64,000 nucleotides of DNA from TA-20 sp035935115. GTDB taxonomy: Archaea > Thermoproteota > Nitrososphaeria > Nitrososphaerales > Nitrosopumilaceae. The stretch is from positions 186,001 to 250,000 of the forward strand of contig DASYXK010000021.1 in the NCBI GenBank assembly GCA_035935115.1, given 5' to 3'. Made by a program: the position numbers and the translations under genes. Shown one piece after another: positions 8,044 to 16,592 of this stretch. The first letter of the stretch is position 1. Each line of letters starts with the position of its first letter. Under the pieces are notes generated by a model. It made no database searches, was not told where the DNA came from, and was given only the letters and a program-made list of their open reading frames with translations.

Positions 8044-8074
8044 TTTTGGCATTTTATTTAAATTAATGCCAAAA
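8044..8074. promoter_or_regulatory. Perfect inverted repeat around the HIT gene TATA box
   Basis: TTTTGGCATT (8044-8053) and AATGCCAAAA (8065-8074) are exact inverted complements. The 11-bp centre TTATTTAAATT is the TATA element 26 bp before the minus-strand start at 8032. A dimeric regulator bound here would exclude TBP. Confidence 0.6.
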
Positions 8075-8195
8075 TGATTGTGCCATACTAGTCAGAAGGA
8101 TTTAAAATCAATTTATCTGAGGCTTTATTATCAAAAGTATTTTTTTATTAGAAGATTTTTTGAAGATTTTAATTAGATTAATTAGAAATTGGGTT

Positions 8196-8765
8196 TTATT
8201 CGCCTTCAGGAAATTGATAAAATGCAGGTATGTTAGTTGGAGGAGTACCATACACTAGTACAATTTCATCATGAGCGTGTAGCGGTATATCTTTCAAGCT
8301 TGTAGTTACCGCTTGTCCATTTACATAGATTATGGGTTTTTCATTTGGAGGCAATCCTGTACTAGTAGACTTCCAAATGTCAAAGAATTGTCCTAGTGTA
8401 AATCCTCTTTCTTGAGGAGACTCTATGTGTATTACACCGTCTGGAGTATGGGTGTGCAACCAATACAGGCAGTGATTATTGTTTTCTATTCCAATAAATG
8501 CAGGAATGGTTATTGGGTGACCGTCAACAAAGATGTCAAGGTGAGCATGTACATGAAAAGTAACGTATTCAGTAGTATCGCATTCAATTCCATCTATAAG
8601 GGCAGAATTATCTGCCTTGGTGTTATCTAATTTTGGTAATGCAACTGCTAATGTTGCCACAATAGCTGCAATTATGGCTATTGCAATTATTTTATTTTTG
8701 GCCTTTCTTGGTCGTTTTTCAGCATCGTGTTTTTTATCAAAACTTTCATTTTTGTTTTTGCCCAT
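8196..8765 (-). CDS. Membrane-anchored His-rich extracytoplasmic protein
   Basis: The 189-aa protein has a charged N-terminus, one transmembrane helix (about residues 25-45) and an outer domain rich in His: VTFHVHAHLDIFVDGH, LYWLHTHTPDGVIH and PLHAHDEIVLVYG. The clustered HxH motifs suggest a metal (copper or iron) site. It diverges from a second anchored protein at 8919-9521 with a similar C-terminal IxxxHxxDxILISYG pattern. The family has no function known to me. Metal binding is an inference. Confidence 0.72.
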   Translation of the reverse strand: MGKNKNESFDKKHDAEKRPRKAKNKIIAIAIIAAIVATLAVALPKLDNTKADNSALIDGIECDTTEYVTFHVHAHLDIFVDGHPITIPAFIGIENNNHCLYWLHTHTPDGVIHIESPQERGFTLGQFFDIWKSTSTGLPPNEKPIIYVNGQAVTTSLKDIPLHAHDEIVLVYGTPPTNIPAFYQFPEGE

Positions 8766-8918
8766 TGCCTAGTCCCGTTCTATTTTTCAACTTATTAATT
8801 CAATCGAAATTTTTATGCTTAAAGTTTGGGTGATAATTTTATAGGTTCAATAAAGATACCTAGAAAAGTCGTTACTAGATACTGTTATTTAGGGCAAAAA
8901 TTTGACTTTGATCAATTT

Positions 8919-9521
8919 ATGGGCAAAAAAGATCGTGAAGAACGAGTAAAGGAACGAGAGAGTTATGTTGAAAAACATCAGAAACAAAAGCTAAAGTACA
9001 AACTAATAGCTCTTGGCGTCTTTGGAGGCATTATAGCAGTTCTTGCAATTTCAAGTTATAATTTCTACGAATTATCTACTGCCGTTACTCCCAAAGGAGT
9101 CCCATCTGGAGCAGGTCCTCTCGGAGGAATTCACATTCATGTAGGATTACTAACAATGATTTATGGTCAGATGTTTGATTATTCTACCCCAGCTTATCAG
9201 ATAAAAAGTCCCTACATATCATTTCAGAAGAATAATGGTGAAACTGTCCATATTCTTGCAGCAAATGTGACTATGGGATATTTGTTTGATTCACTTCACA
9301 TAGGATTAACTGACAAATGTTTCATCTTTCCGGACAAGAGACAGTTTTGTAGTGATGACAAGTATACTCTAAAATTCTATGTCAATCATAAACAAGTGCC
9401 AAGCATACACAATTATGTGCCCAAAGACAATGACAGAATTTTAATTTCGTATGGCAATGAAGATCAAACCCAGATAAATGATCAATTAGCAAGAGTTGAT
9501 TCCTTCAAATTAATTACCTAG
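8919..9521 (+). CDS. Membrane-anchored protein related to the divergent His-rich neighbour
   Basis: The start is set at the ATG giving MGKKDREERVKERES, because residues upstream (open from a TTG at 8826) do not look like protein sequence and MGKK-charged-TM matches the neighbour. The 200-aa product has a charged cytoplasmic head with a short coiled stretch, a TM helix (about 27-46) and an outer domain with GGIHIHVG, ETVHILAAN, SLHIGLTDKC and a C-terminal KDNDRILISYG. The last motif resembles HAHDEIVLVYG of the divergent protein, suggesting paralogy. Function unknown. Confidence 0.68.
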   Translation: MGKKDREERVKERESYVEKHQKQKLKYKLIALGVFGGIIAVLAISSYNFYELSTAVTPKGVPSGAGPLGGIHIHVGLLTMIYGQMFDYSTPAYQIKSPYISFQKNNGETVHILAANVTMGYLFDSLHIGLTDKCFIFPDKRQFCSDDKYTLKFYVNHKQVPSIHNYVPKDNDRILISYGNEDQTQINDQLARVDSFKLIT

Positions 9522-10702
9522 GGTTCTTTAAGAGCATCTTTTAGTCTGTTGAATTCTTCAATTGTTATTTCGCCTTTGGCAAGTCTATTTTTTAGAATCA
9601 TAAGTGAGTAATCCTCTTCCACAAAATCATCTTCTTTTTCTACAGATGCTATAGAATCATCCTGTTTTTTCATTAATTTGAAATTGGAATTAAACCAAAG
9701 ATTATTTTTCTTCCCATAGAGAACTGCAGCAATCACACCTGCACCAGCTAAAGCAATCAGAGGATACAACATATTGTTAAAATCAATTGATGATATTTTA
9801 TCTGATGTTGTTCCCACAGGAGATGTTGAAGGATTACTAATAGAATCTCCAAGATTTGTGTTCTCACTCAATGAAATTGTGTTAGATTTTGATTGCATCA
9901 ACTGCTGCAATCGTTTTGCGTTTTCAATTCTTTTTTGGATTTCTTCATAAATTGCTTGGGCGTTATTAGTTTGCGTAGTACTATTTTGTGTTGATCCGCC
10001 AGAATTTTGTGGTGCAGTTTGTACTGGCGTAGCAAATGTTGTAGCGTTTACCATATTAGATGGGCTACTGACACCTGCAGAATTTATTGTTGATACTCTG
10101 TATGAATATTGCTTGCTTGGAGTCAGCCCTGTATCTTGATATGTTACAGTCTTGACATTTTGAATTACATTAAATCCGTTTCCATTATTTCTTTCAATTT
10201 GATATCCGGTTATCGTAGAACCACCGTTCATCATGGGAGTTGCCCAATTAAGATCAATTTCTGTTGAGGAAAAAGAAGTTGCAGTTAGACCGGTTGGTGA
10301 AGACGATGTGGTTGGCGAACCATCAGGTGAAAAAACAAAATTTGTAGTTTTACCAGCTGCCTTATTCATAATGAATGCAGTAGCACTATAAATTCCCTTG
10401 AGTGAGAATTTTAGTTGATTACCTGTGATACTAGTATCAACTATGACTTGAAAGACGTTATTGTTGTCAGCAGTTCCAGACTCTAAAACTAGAAATTTAT
10501 TGTTAGGATCAGAGATCACTACATTGACATACGGTGAATCACCTGGTGCGATCGTACCAGAAAATTGAATCTGGCTTCCCCCCTTGTAAAATACGGCATT
10601 AGTTTGAAGTGATATAACTTCGGCATATGCAGGTAAAATAACCACCGAACTTAATGAAAAGACAAATAAAATTGAGAATAGACTTACCGTGCTAATCTTC
10701 AT
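9518..10702 (-). CDS. Surface protein with FnIII domain, TM anchor and SHOCT tail
   Basis: The 394-aa protein has a signal peptide (about 1-27), a beta-rich domain, a fibronectin type III domain (about 133-222: PTGLTATSFSSTEIDLNWAT... with TGYQIERNNG and YSYRVSTINSAG), a Gln/Asn/Thr-rich linker, a TM helix (about 313-331) and a cytoplasmic SHOCT-like end LKNRLAKGEITIEEFNRL. It probably sits on the cell surface and links to a cytoplasmic partner. It converges on the 8919-9521 gene with a 4-bp overlap. Confidence 0.8.
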   Translation of the reverse strand: MKISTVSLFSILFVFSLSSVVILPAYAEVISLQTNAVFYKGGSQIQFSGTIAPGDSPYVNVVISDPNNKFLVLESGTADNNNVFQVIVDTSITGNQLKFSLKGIYSATAFIMNKAAGKTTNFVFSPDGSPTTSSSPTGLTATSFSSTEIDLNWATPMMNGGSTITGYQIERNNGNGFNVIQNVKTVTYQDTGLTPSKQYSYRVSTINSAGVSSPSNMVNATTFATPVQTAPQNSGGSTQNSTTQTNNAQAIYEEIQKRIENAKRLQQLMQSKSNTISLSENTNLGDSISNPSTSPVGTTSDKISSIDFNNMLYPLIALAGAGVIAAVLYGKKNNLWFNSNFKLMKKQDDSIASVEKEDDFVEEDYSLMILKNRLAKGEITIEEFNRLKDALKEP

Positions 10703-10801
10703 AGACTGTTTTCTACTAACATAATTATTAAAAACGCGTAGAATTGATACTTTTCAATGTAAAGCTAAAATTATGCCAGTTTTCTTCCAACTGTATTCAA
10801 A

Positions 10802-12484
10802 ATGGAAATATCTAGTAGAAATGTAATAGTAGGACCGTCAAGAGCCCCTCACAGAGCAATGTACAAGGCAATGGGATTAAATGATGAGGATCTTGGAAAA
10901 CCCTTCATTGGTGTATCTCACACTGGAAATGAGGCCACTCCATGTAACATACACCTTGGAAGATTAGCCCAAAAAGCAAAGGAAGGAGTAAGCGATTCTG
11001 GAGGCACTCCAAGAGAATTTGCAACAATTGCAGTAAGTGATGGTATCGCAATGGGTCATGAAGGCATGAAAGCATCTCTAGTCAGCAGAGAAATAATTGC
11101 AGATTCAATTGAGGTAATGGTAAGAGCTCATCAGTATGATGGATTAGTTGGAATAGCAGGTTGTGACAAAAGTTTACCAGGTACTATGATGGGAATGGCA
11201 AGATTGAATCTTCCATCGGTTTTTGTTTATGGTGGGACCATCATGCCAGGAATTTATGAAGGAAAGCAAGTCACAATACAGGATGTTTACGAAGCCGTTG
11301 GTTCCTATGAAGCAGGCCAATTAACTCTTGAAGCTTTGAAAAATCTTGAAAATGTAGCATGTCCAAATGCAGGCTCGTGTGGTGGCATGTATACTGCAAA
11401 TACCATGGCGTCAATTAGCGAAGCAATTGGAATTGCGTTACCTGGCAGTGCATCTCCTCCAGCTGAAGATCCACGAAGAGAAAAAATGGTATACGATAGC
11501 GGCAGGGCAGTTTTAAATCTTTTAGAAAATGGGATAAGACCAAAAGATATTTTTACGTTTGAGGCATTTGAAAATGCAATTACAGTTGCAAATGCAATAG
11601 GTGGTTCTACTAATGCAGTCCTTCATCTTTTAGCTTTATCTCGTGAGATTGGAATACGACTTACACTAGAAGACTTTGAGAGAATTAGAAAAAAGACACC
11701 GCATATTGCAGACATGAGACCTGGAGGATTTTATGTAATGTTAGATTTAGACAAGATCGGAGGAATTCCAATTTTAATGAAGAGTTTGGCTAAGAAAAAT
11801 CTTTTAAATGAAAATGTAATGACTGCAACTGGTAAAACACTCAGAGAAAATCTAAATTCAATTGCACTTTCATTTGATGCAAATCAAAAAGTACTCAAGC
11901 CAATTGAATCTCCAATTCATGAAACTGGAACACTGGAAATTCTCAGAGGTTCACTTGCACCAGATGGAGCAGTTGTAAAAGTAGCTGGAGTACATGCTAC
12001 AGAATTTCGAGGCAACGCCAAAGTTTTTGATAGAGAAGAAGACGCATTTGATGCCATTTCAAAAAGAGAGATAAAAGAAAATGATGTTGTAATAATAAGA
12101 TATGAGGGCCCTAAAGGAGGACCAGGTATGAGAGAGATGCTAGGAGTCACTGCTGCACTTGTAGGACAAAAATTGGGAGAAAAAGTTTGTTTAATAACGG
12201 ACGGAAGATTTTCTGGTGCGACAAGAGGTCTTATGATAGGTCATGTGTCTCCAGAAGCTGCAGTTGGTGGAAACATTGCTCTAGTAAAAGAAGGTGATGA
12301 AATCATAATCAATATTGAAAAAAATACTTTGGATATGTCAGTATCTGAAAGTGAACTTGCACAAAGACGTAAAGAATGGAAGCCTAGAAAGCCAAATTAT
12401 GAAACTGGCGCATTAGCAAAATATGCATCACTTGTAGGTTCTGCCTCCGAAGGTGCCATTACTAGTCCACTAGGACAAAAGTAA
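10802..12484 (+). CDS. ilvD: Dihydroxy-acid dehydratase IlvD
   Basis: IlvD catalyses the third common step of valine and isoleucine synthesis. Length 560 aa is normal. Fe-S and metal ligands are visible in TPCNIHL, GIAGCDKSLPGT and CPNAGSCGGMYTANTM, and the C-terminal GRFSGATRGLMIGHVSPEA is typical. It stands alone here, 19 kb from ilvB-ilvN. No ilvC is in the window. Confidence 0.97.
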   Translation: MEISSRNVIVGPSRAPHRAMYKAMGLNDEDLGKPFIGVSHTGNEATPCNIHLGRLAQKAKEGVSDSGGTPREFATIAVSDGIAMGHEGMKASLVSREIIADSIEVMVRAHQYDGLVGIAGCDKSLPGTMMGMARLNLPSVFVYGGTIMPGIYEGKQVTIQDVYEAVGSYEAGQLTLEALKNLENVACPNAGSCGGMYTANTMASISEAIGIALPGSASPPAEDPRREKMVYDSGRAVLNLLENGIRPKDIFTFEAFENAITVANAIGGSTNAVLHLLALSREIGIRLTLEDFERIRKKTPHIADMRPGGFYVMLDLDKIGGIPILMKSLAKKNLLNENVMTATGKTLRENLNSIALSFDANQKVLKPIESPIHETGTLEILRGSLAPDGAVVKVAGVHATEFRGNAKVFDREEDAFDAISKREIKENDVVIIRYEGPKGGPGMREMLGVTAALVGQKLGEKVCLITDGRFSGATRGLMIGHVSPEAAVGGNIALVKEGDEIIINIEKNTLDMSVSESELAQRRKEWKPRKPNYETGALAKYASLVGSASEGAITSPLGQK

Positions 12485-12497
12485 TTTTTCTAAAAAT

Positions 12498-12716
12498 TTA
12501 GAAATTTATTGGAAGATGGTATTGGCAAAAAAACCTAGTTTTTTCCCTAATTATTTTTGCAGTTATTGATACTCCATCTTCTAGTCCTTTCTCACAGATA
12601 CTGCAAACTGCTTTTTTGACAGCTGTTTTAAGAGGAGCTGTTTTTTTAACAAAATATAGATCCTGAAACAACAAAATTTCGTTCCTATTTTGCCTTGGAG
12701 CCAATATCTGTGACAT
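12498..12716 (-). CDS. Small Cys-containing protein, 72 aa
   Basis: The start MSQILAPRQNR at 12716 is preferred to an ATG at 12725 because the TATA element CTTTATATC at 12741-12749 lies 26-30 bp upstream of it. The C-terminal half holds CSICEKGLEDG and FFCQYHL, a C-x2-C...C-x2-H set that probably binds zinc. The basic middle (KKTAPLKTAVKKAV) suggests nucleic acid or ribosome contact. I do not recognise the family. It converges on ilvD. Confidence 0.65.
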   Translation of the reverse strand: MSQILAPRQNRNEILLFQDLYFVKKTAPLKTAVKKAVCSICEKGLEDGVSITAKIIREKTRFFCQYHLPINF

Positions 12717-12805
12717 GTATACCATTACGTCAAGATCTGATATAAAGGTACCGTACTATACCGTAAGTTTATGAGATTCTAATCCTTCCAAACTAGTTGC
12801 TTAAT

Positions 12806-12813
12806 TTTAAATA
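12806..12813 (+). promoter_or_regulatory. TATA box of the trp operon
   Basis: TTTTAAATA lies about 27-34 bp before the GTG start of trpE, implying a nearly leaderless mRNA for six overlapping trp genes. No leader peptide or attenuator fits between the two. Confidence 0.55.
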
Positions 12814-12839
12814 GAGTTAGAACAGGACTTTCTATATGG

Positions 12840-14195
12840 GTGGCCGCATTTGGACATTCAAAGCTTAGTATAGTACCCCTAGAGTTTACTGGCTCCCAAT
12901 TTGAACTATATAATAAAATTTCAAGAAATTATCATTACTCCTTTTTGTTCGAATCATTAACTGGTCCTGAGGAGCTAGCAGAAACCTCAATCATGGGATT
13001 TGATCCTTCAATTGTAATCAAAGGATATACAGATAGAATAATATTGCGTGACAAAAATGCAAATACGAGAACAATTTTAACAAATGACCCACTATCTGAA
13101 ATAAAAAAACTACTTCATGAAATTCCTGATCAAAAATATCGCTATCTTGGAGGAGCAGTTGGAATAATAAATTATGATGCCATAAGATTATGGGAAAAGA
13201 TTCCAGATTCGCATAAAAAAGAAGACATGCCACTAATGGAATTTGGAATTTACACTGATGGAATCTTGTATGACAATAAGGAAAAAAAATCATTTTATTT
13301 TTATTATGATAAAAACAGAATTGATAGTGTAACATTTTCCGAGGTAGAGTTTGAAAAGTTTTCATCGTCAGAAATTTCAGAAAACCTAGACAAACAACAA
13401 TTTGAAAAGATGGTAGACAAGGCAAAAAAATACATACATAACGGTGACATCTTCCAAGTAGTACTTTCTAGAAAATTCAAATTTTCTGCAGAAGGTGATT
13501 TACTCAAAGTATACAAATCGCTCAGACAGATAAATCCTTCACCGTATCTTTACCATATGAAAATGGGTGACAGAACCATTATTGGCTCTAGCCCTGAAAT
13601 GCTACTTAGGGTAACTGGAAAAGTTGTAGAGACATTCCCTATTGCCGGTACTAGACCAATAACTGATGATGAGAAAAAAAACGAATTATTGAAAAAAGAA
13701 ATGCTAAGTGATGAGAAAGAGCTCGCTGAGCACACAATGCTTGTAGACCTTGGTCGAAATGATATAGGACGTGTTTGTAAATACGGTTCTGTACATGTAA
13801 GAGAGATTATGGCTGTCAAAAAATTCAGTCACGTTCAACACATGGTTACTCATGTTGTTGGAAGCTTGGATCAAAAATATGATGTTTTTGATGCAATAAA
13901 AGCTGTGTTTCCTGCAGGAACTGTTTCTGGCGCGCCAAAAATTCGTGCAATGGAAATAATTGACGAGCTAGAACCTGATGAACGTGGACCATATGCAGGA
14001 GCAGTTGGATATTTTTCTTTTAATGGTTGCTGTGATTTTGCCATTGCAATCAGAACCATATTTTTTGAAGGAAAAAATGGATTTATTCAAACAGGAGCTG
14101 GCATAGTATCAGACTCTAAAGCTGAAAATGAATGGTTAGAGACTCAACACAAAGCAAATGCAATGCTTAATGCGCTAAAGGAGGCATCAAAATGA
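12840..14195 (+). CDS. trpE: Anthranilate synthase component I (TrpE)
   Basis: TrpE makes anthranilate from chorismate using ammonia supplied by TrpG. The 451-aa product has the chorismate-binding signatures GTRP, HTMLVDLGRNDIGRV, PAGTVSGAPKIRAMEI and an end with QTGAGIVSDS. The start is a GTG in frame; an ATG at 12836 is out of frame. It is the first gene of the trpEGDCBA operon and overlaps trpG by 4 bp (ATGA). A feedback site of LxxS type was not clearly seen. Confidence 0.96.
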   Translation: MAAFGHSKLSIVPLEFTGSQFELYNKISRNYHYSFLFESLTGPEELAETSIMGFDPSIVIKGYTDRIILRDKNANTRTILTNDPLSEIKKLLHEIPDQKYRYLGGAVGIINYDAIRLWEKIPDSHKKEDMPLMEFGIYTDGILYDNKEKKSFYFYYDKNRIDSVTFSEVEFEKFSSSEISENLDKQQFEKMVDKAKKYIHNGDIFQVVLSRKFKFSAEGDLLKVYKSLRQINPSPYLYHMKMGDRTIIGSSPEMLLRVTGKVVETFPIAGTRPITDDEKKNELLKKEMLSDEKELAEHTMLVDLGRNDIGRVCKYGSVHVREIMAVKKFSHVQHMVTHVVGSLDQKYDVFDAIKAVFPAGTVSGAPKIRAMEIIDELEPDERGPYAGAVGYFSFNGCCDFAIAIRTIFFEGKNGFIQTGAGIVSDSKAENEWLETQHKANAMLNALKEASK

Positions 14196-14779
14196 AATTT
14201 TTAATAATCGATAATTATGATTCGTTTGTTTACAATATTGCACAGATTCTTGGAGAGCTTGATGTTACATCAGATGTAATCAGAAATGACAAAATAACAC
14301 TTGATGAGATCAAAAAACAAAATTATGATGCAATAGTGATATCACCTGGACCTGGAACGCCAGAAGATGAGAAATACTTTGGAATCTGTAATAAAGTAAT
14401 AACCGAACTAGGTCCAACAATACCAATTCTAGGAGTCTGTCTAGGTCATCAAGGAATCATTCATGCGTTTGGCGGAAAAGTTGTAAACGCAGGTAACGTA
14501 AGACATGGAAAGACAAGTCCTATAGAGCATTACAAGTCACCATTATTTGAGGGGGTCCAAAATCCATTCAAAGCTACAAGATATCATTCTCTAGTAGGAG
14601 ACAAGACCGTGATTCCAGATGTGCTCAAAGTAACTGCAGTTGCGCAAGATGATAATGAGATAATGGCAGTAAGTCATAAAAAATACCTCATCGAAGGAGT
14701 ACAGTTTCATCCAGAGTCAGTAATGACTGGAGAGGGTAAAAAAATTCTAGCCAATTTCATAAAGTTGATAAAAAAATGA
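14192..14779 (+). CDS. trpG: Anthranilate synthase glutamine amidotransferase (TrpG)
   Basis: TrpG releases ammonia from glutamine for TrpE. The 195-aa class I amidotransferase has the nucleophile in GVCLGHQGI (Cys about residue 81) and the catalytic His-Glu in GVQFHPESV. DNYDSFVYN at the N-terminus and SPGPGTP are typical. It overlaps trpE and trpD by 4 bp each. It could also serve p-aminobenzoate synthesis, but no pabB is visible. Confidence 0.95.
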   Translation: MKFLIIDNYDSFVYNIAQILGELDVTSDVIRNDKITLDEIKKQNYDAIVISPGPGTPEDEKYFGICNKVITELGPTIPILGVCLGHQGIIHAFGGKVVNAGNVRHGKTSPIEHYKSPLFEGVQNPFKATRYHSLVGDKTVIPDVLKVTAVAQDDNEIMAVSHKKYLIEGVQFHPESVMTGEGKKILANFIKLIKK

Positions 14780-15822
14780 TTTCAGAACTTACAAACAAAC
14801 TTTCACTGTATCAGGATCTTGGTTATGATGAAATGAGTGGTATCATGGATGAGTTATTAAAAGGACAAATTCCTCCTCAAGAAGGAGCCAATTTTTTAAG
14901 AAATTTAACTGACAAAGGAGAATCGGATGAGGAACTTTTGGCAATGCTAGACAAAATGCAACAATATGCTATTCATATCAACCCAAAAAGATCTGGCAGA
15001 ATAATCGACGTATGTGGTACAGGTGGTGATAAGATGAAAACATTCAATGTCTCCACAACGGCTGCATTTGTAATAAATGGTGTCGGCGGAACAGTAGCAA
15101 AGCATGGAAACAGATCAGTTTCTGGAATTTATGGTAGTGCCGATATTTTCGAATATTTTGGATATGATCTAGATATGCCACCAGAAAAAGTAACTGAAAT
15201 TATAGAAAAATGTGGAATAGGATTTATGTTTGCACAGAAATTTCATCCAGCAATGAAAAACATTGCAGAAGCAAGAAAAATTCTCGGGACAAGAACTGCG
15301 TTTAATTTACTTGGGCCATTAAGCAATCCAGCAGGAGTAAAGAACCAGCTAGTCGGAGTATTTTCTGCAGACTATCTTGAAAGAATAATATTATTGTTAA
15401 AGTCACGCAGTGCAGAAAATGCGATGGCTGTATTATCTCATGATGGTCTTGATGAGCTATCCACTACATCAAAAAACCAAATCTGTCATCTCAAAAATGG
15501 TAAAATTAGCATTAGAATTCTAAACCCTGTAGATTTCGGATTAGCAAAAGGATCTTTAGGAGACATTCAGATTTCATCAAAGGATGATGCCATAAAGTCA
15601 TTTATCTCTGTCTTGAGAGGAACTGCAAATAAATCAATGATCGAGGTAACAGCGCTTAATGCAGCTGCAGGTTTGATAATTTCAGGCATCGCAGATGATT
15701 TTCATGATGCAATACCAATGGCATTGGATTCTATAAAAAGCGGTAAAGCATATGATACATTCAGAAATTTTATTCGTTTTTGCGGCAATATAGAAAAAGT
15801 TGAGGAGTTTGAAAAATCATGA
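14776..15822 (+). CDS. trpD: Anthranilate phosphoribosyltransferase (TrpD)
   Basis: TrpD transfers phosphoribosyl from PRPP to anthranilate. The 348-aa length is typical. The PRPP and anthranilate motifs are DVCGTGGD (with MKTFNVST), KHGNRSVSG and a KILGTRTAFNLLGPLSNPA loop (best part RTAFNLLGPLSNPA). It overlaps trpG and trpC by 4 bp, so translation is probably coupled. Confidence 0.96.
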   Translation: MISELTNKLSLYQDLGYDEMSGIMDELLKGQIPPQEGANFLRNLTDKGESDEELLAMLDKMQQYAIHINPKRSGRIIDVCGTGGDKMKTFNVSTTAAFVINGVGGTVAKHGNRSVSGIYGSADIFEYFGYDLDMPPEKVTEIIEKCGIGFMFAQKFHPAMKNIAEARKILGTRTAFNLLGPLSNPAGVKNQLVGVFSADYLERIILLLKSRSAENAMAVLSHDGLDELSTTSKNQICHLKNGKISIRILNPVDFGLAKGSLGDIQISSKDDAIKSFISVLRGTANKSMIEVTALNAAAGLIISGIADDFHDAIPMALDSIKSGKAYDTFRNFIRFCGNIEKVEEFEKS

Positions 15823-16592
15823 AGGACACGTTACAAAAACTTGCAAATAATTCGCAAAAAGCAATAGACGATGGAGTTTACAAAATATCAGAAAAATTGC
15901 CAAGATCAAAAAGTAACATAATTGACAACATTAGGAAAAATAAACACGCATCATTAATTACCGAGATAAAATTTTCGTCTCCATCTCTTGGAAACATTCG
16001 TGATATTTCAGACCCCGTAGAGATAGCAAAATTAATGGTTCAGGGCGGTGCAATTGGACTCTCCATACTTACACAACCTCATCTTTTTAACGGCTCACCA
16101 GAGTACTTCCAAAAAATTCGCAGGCATGTCAGCATACCTCTTTTAATGAAAGACATTGTCATTGATAAAAAACAAATAGATGCAGCTGAAAAAATTGGGG
16201 CGGATTGCATATTACTTATACAATCAATTTTTGATAAAAAATTTGCCAGCGGTATTGATGAATTTATTGCCTATGCACATAAAAAAAATATCATGGTACT
16301 TTTAGAAGCTCATACAAAAAATGAATTCATTAGATCAGTACAAACTGATGCGGACATACTTGGAATAAATAATCGTAATTTAGATACGCTAGAAATTGAT
16401 CTTGACACAACAAAAGAAATACTCAAGGGTAGAAAAGAAAAGCGAATAATCATCTCTGAAAGCGGAATAGAATCTACAAGAGATGTTAAATTCCTTCACA
16501 ATTGTGGTGCAGATGCATTTCTTGTTGGCAGTAGCATAATGAAGAATAGAGATATCAAGGGACATGTAGAAAAGTTGGTGTTATCAATATGA
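15819..16592 (+). CDS. trpC: Indole-3-glycerol phosphate synthase (TrpC)
   Basis: TrpC closes the indole ring. The 257-aa barrel has TEIKFSSPSLG (catalytic Lys), LMKDIVID, LLEAHT, LGINNRNLDT and ISESGIES. It is a single-function enzyme with no TrpF fusion. The next gene is trpB directly, so no phosphoribosylanthranilate isomerase is encoded in the operon. Confidence 0.96.
   Translation: MKDTLQKLANNSQKAIDDGVYKISEKLPRSKSNIIDNIRKNKHASLITEIKFSSPSLGNIRDISDPVEIAKLMVQGGAIGLSILTQPHLFNGSPEYFQKIRRHVSIPLLMKDIVIDKKQIDAAEKIGADCILLIQSIFDKKFASGIDEFIAYAHKKNIMVLLEAHTKNEFIRSVQTDADILGINNRNLDTLEIDLDTTKEILKGRKEKRIIISESGIESTRDVKFLHNCGADAFLVGSSIMKNRDIKGHVEKLVLSI

Noticed and set aside
8826..8918. N-terminal extension of the anchored protein from TTG at 8826
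   Set aside because: The ATG at 8919 gives the charged MGKK start and TM layout of the paralog; the extension shows no protein-like pattern.
12726..12839. Attenuator before trpE
   Set aside because: The TATA box lies about 30 bp before the GTG start, leaving no room for a leader peptide.
13018..14059. Minus-strand ORFs of 62-135 codons opposite trpE
   Set aside because: They are shadows of trpE codon structure; trpE has full family motifs across the whole span.
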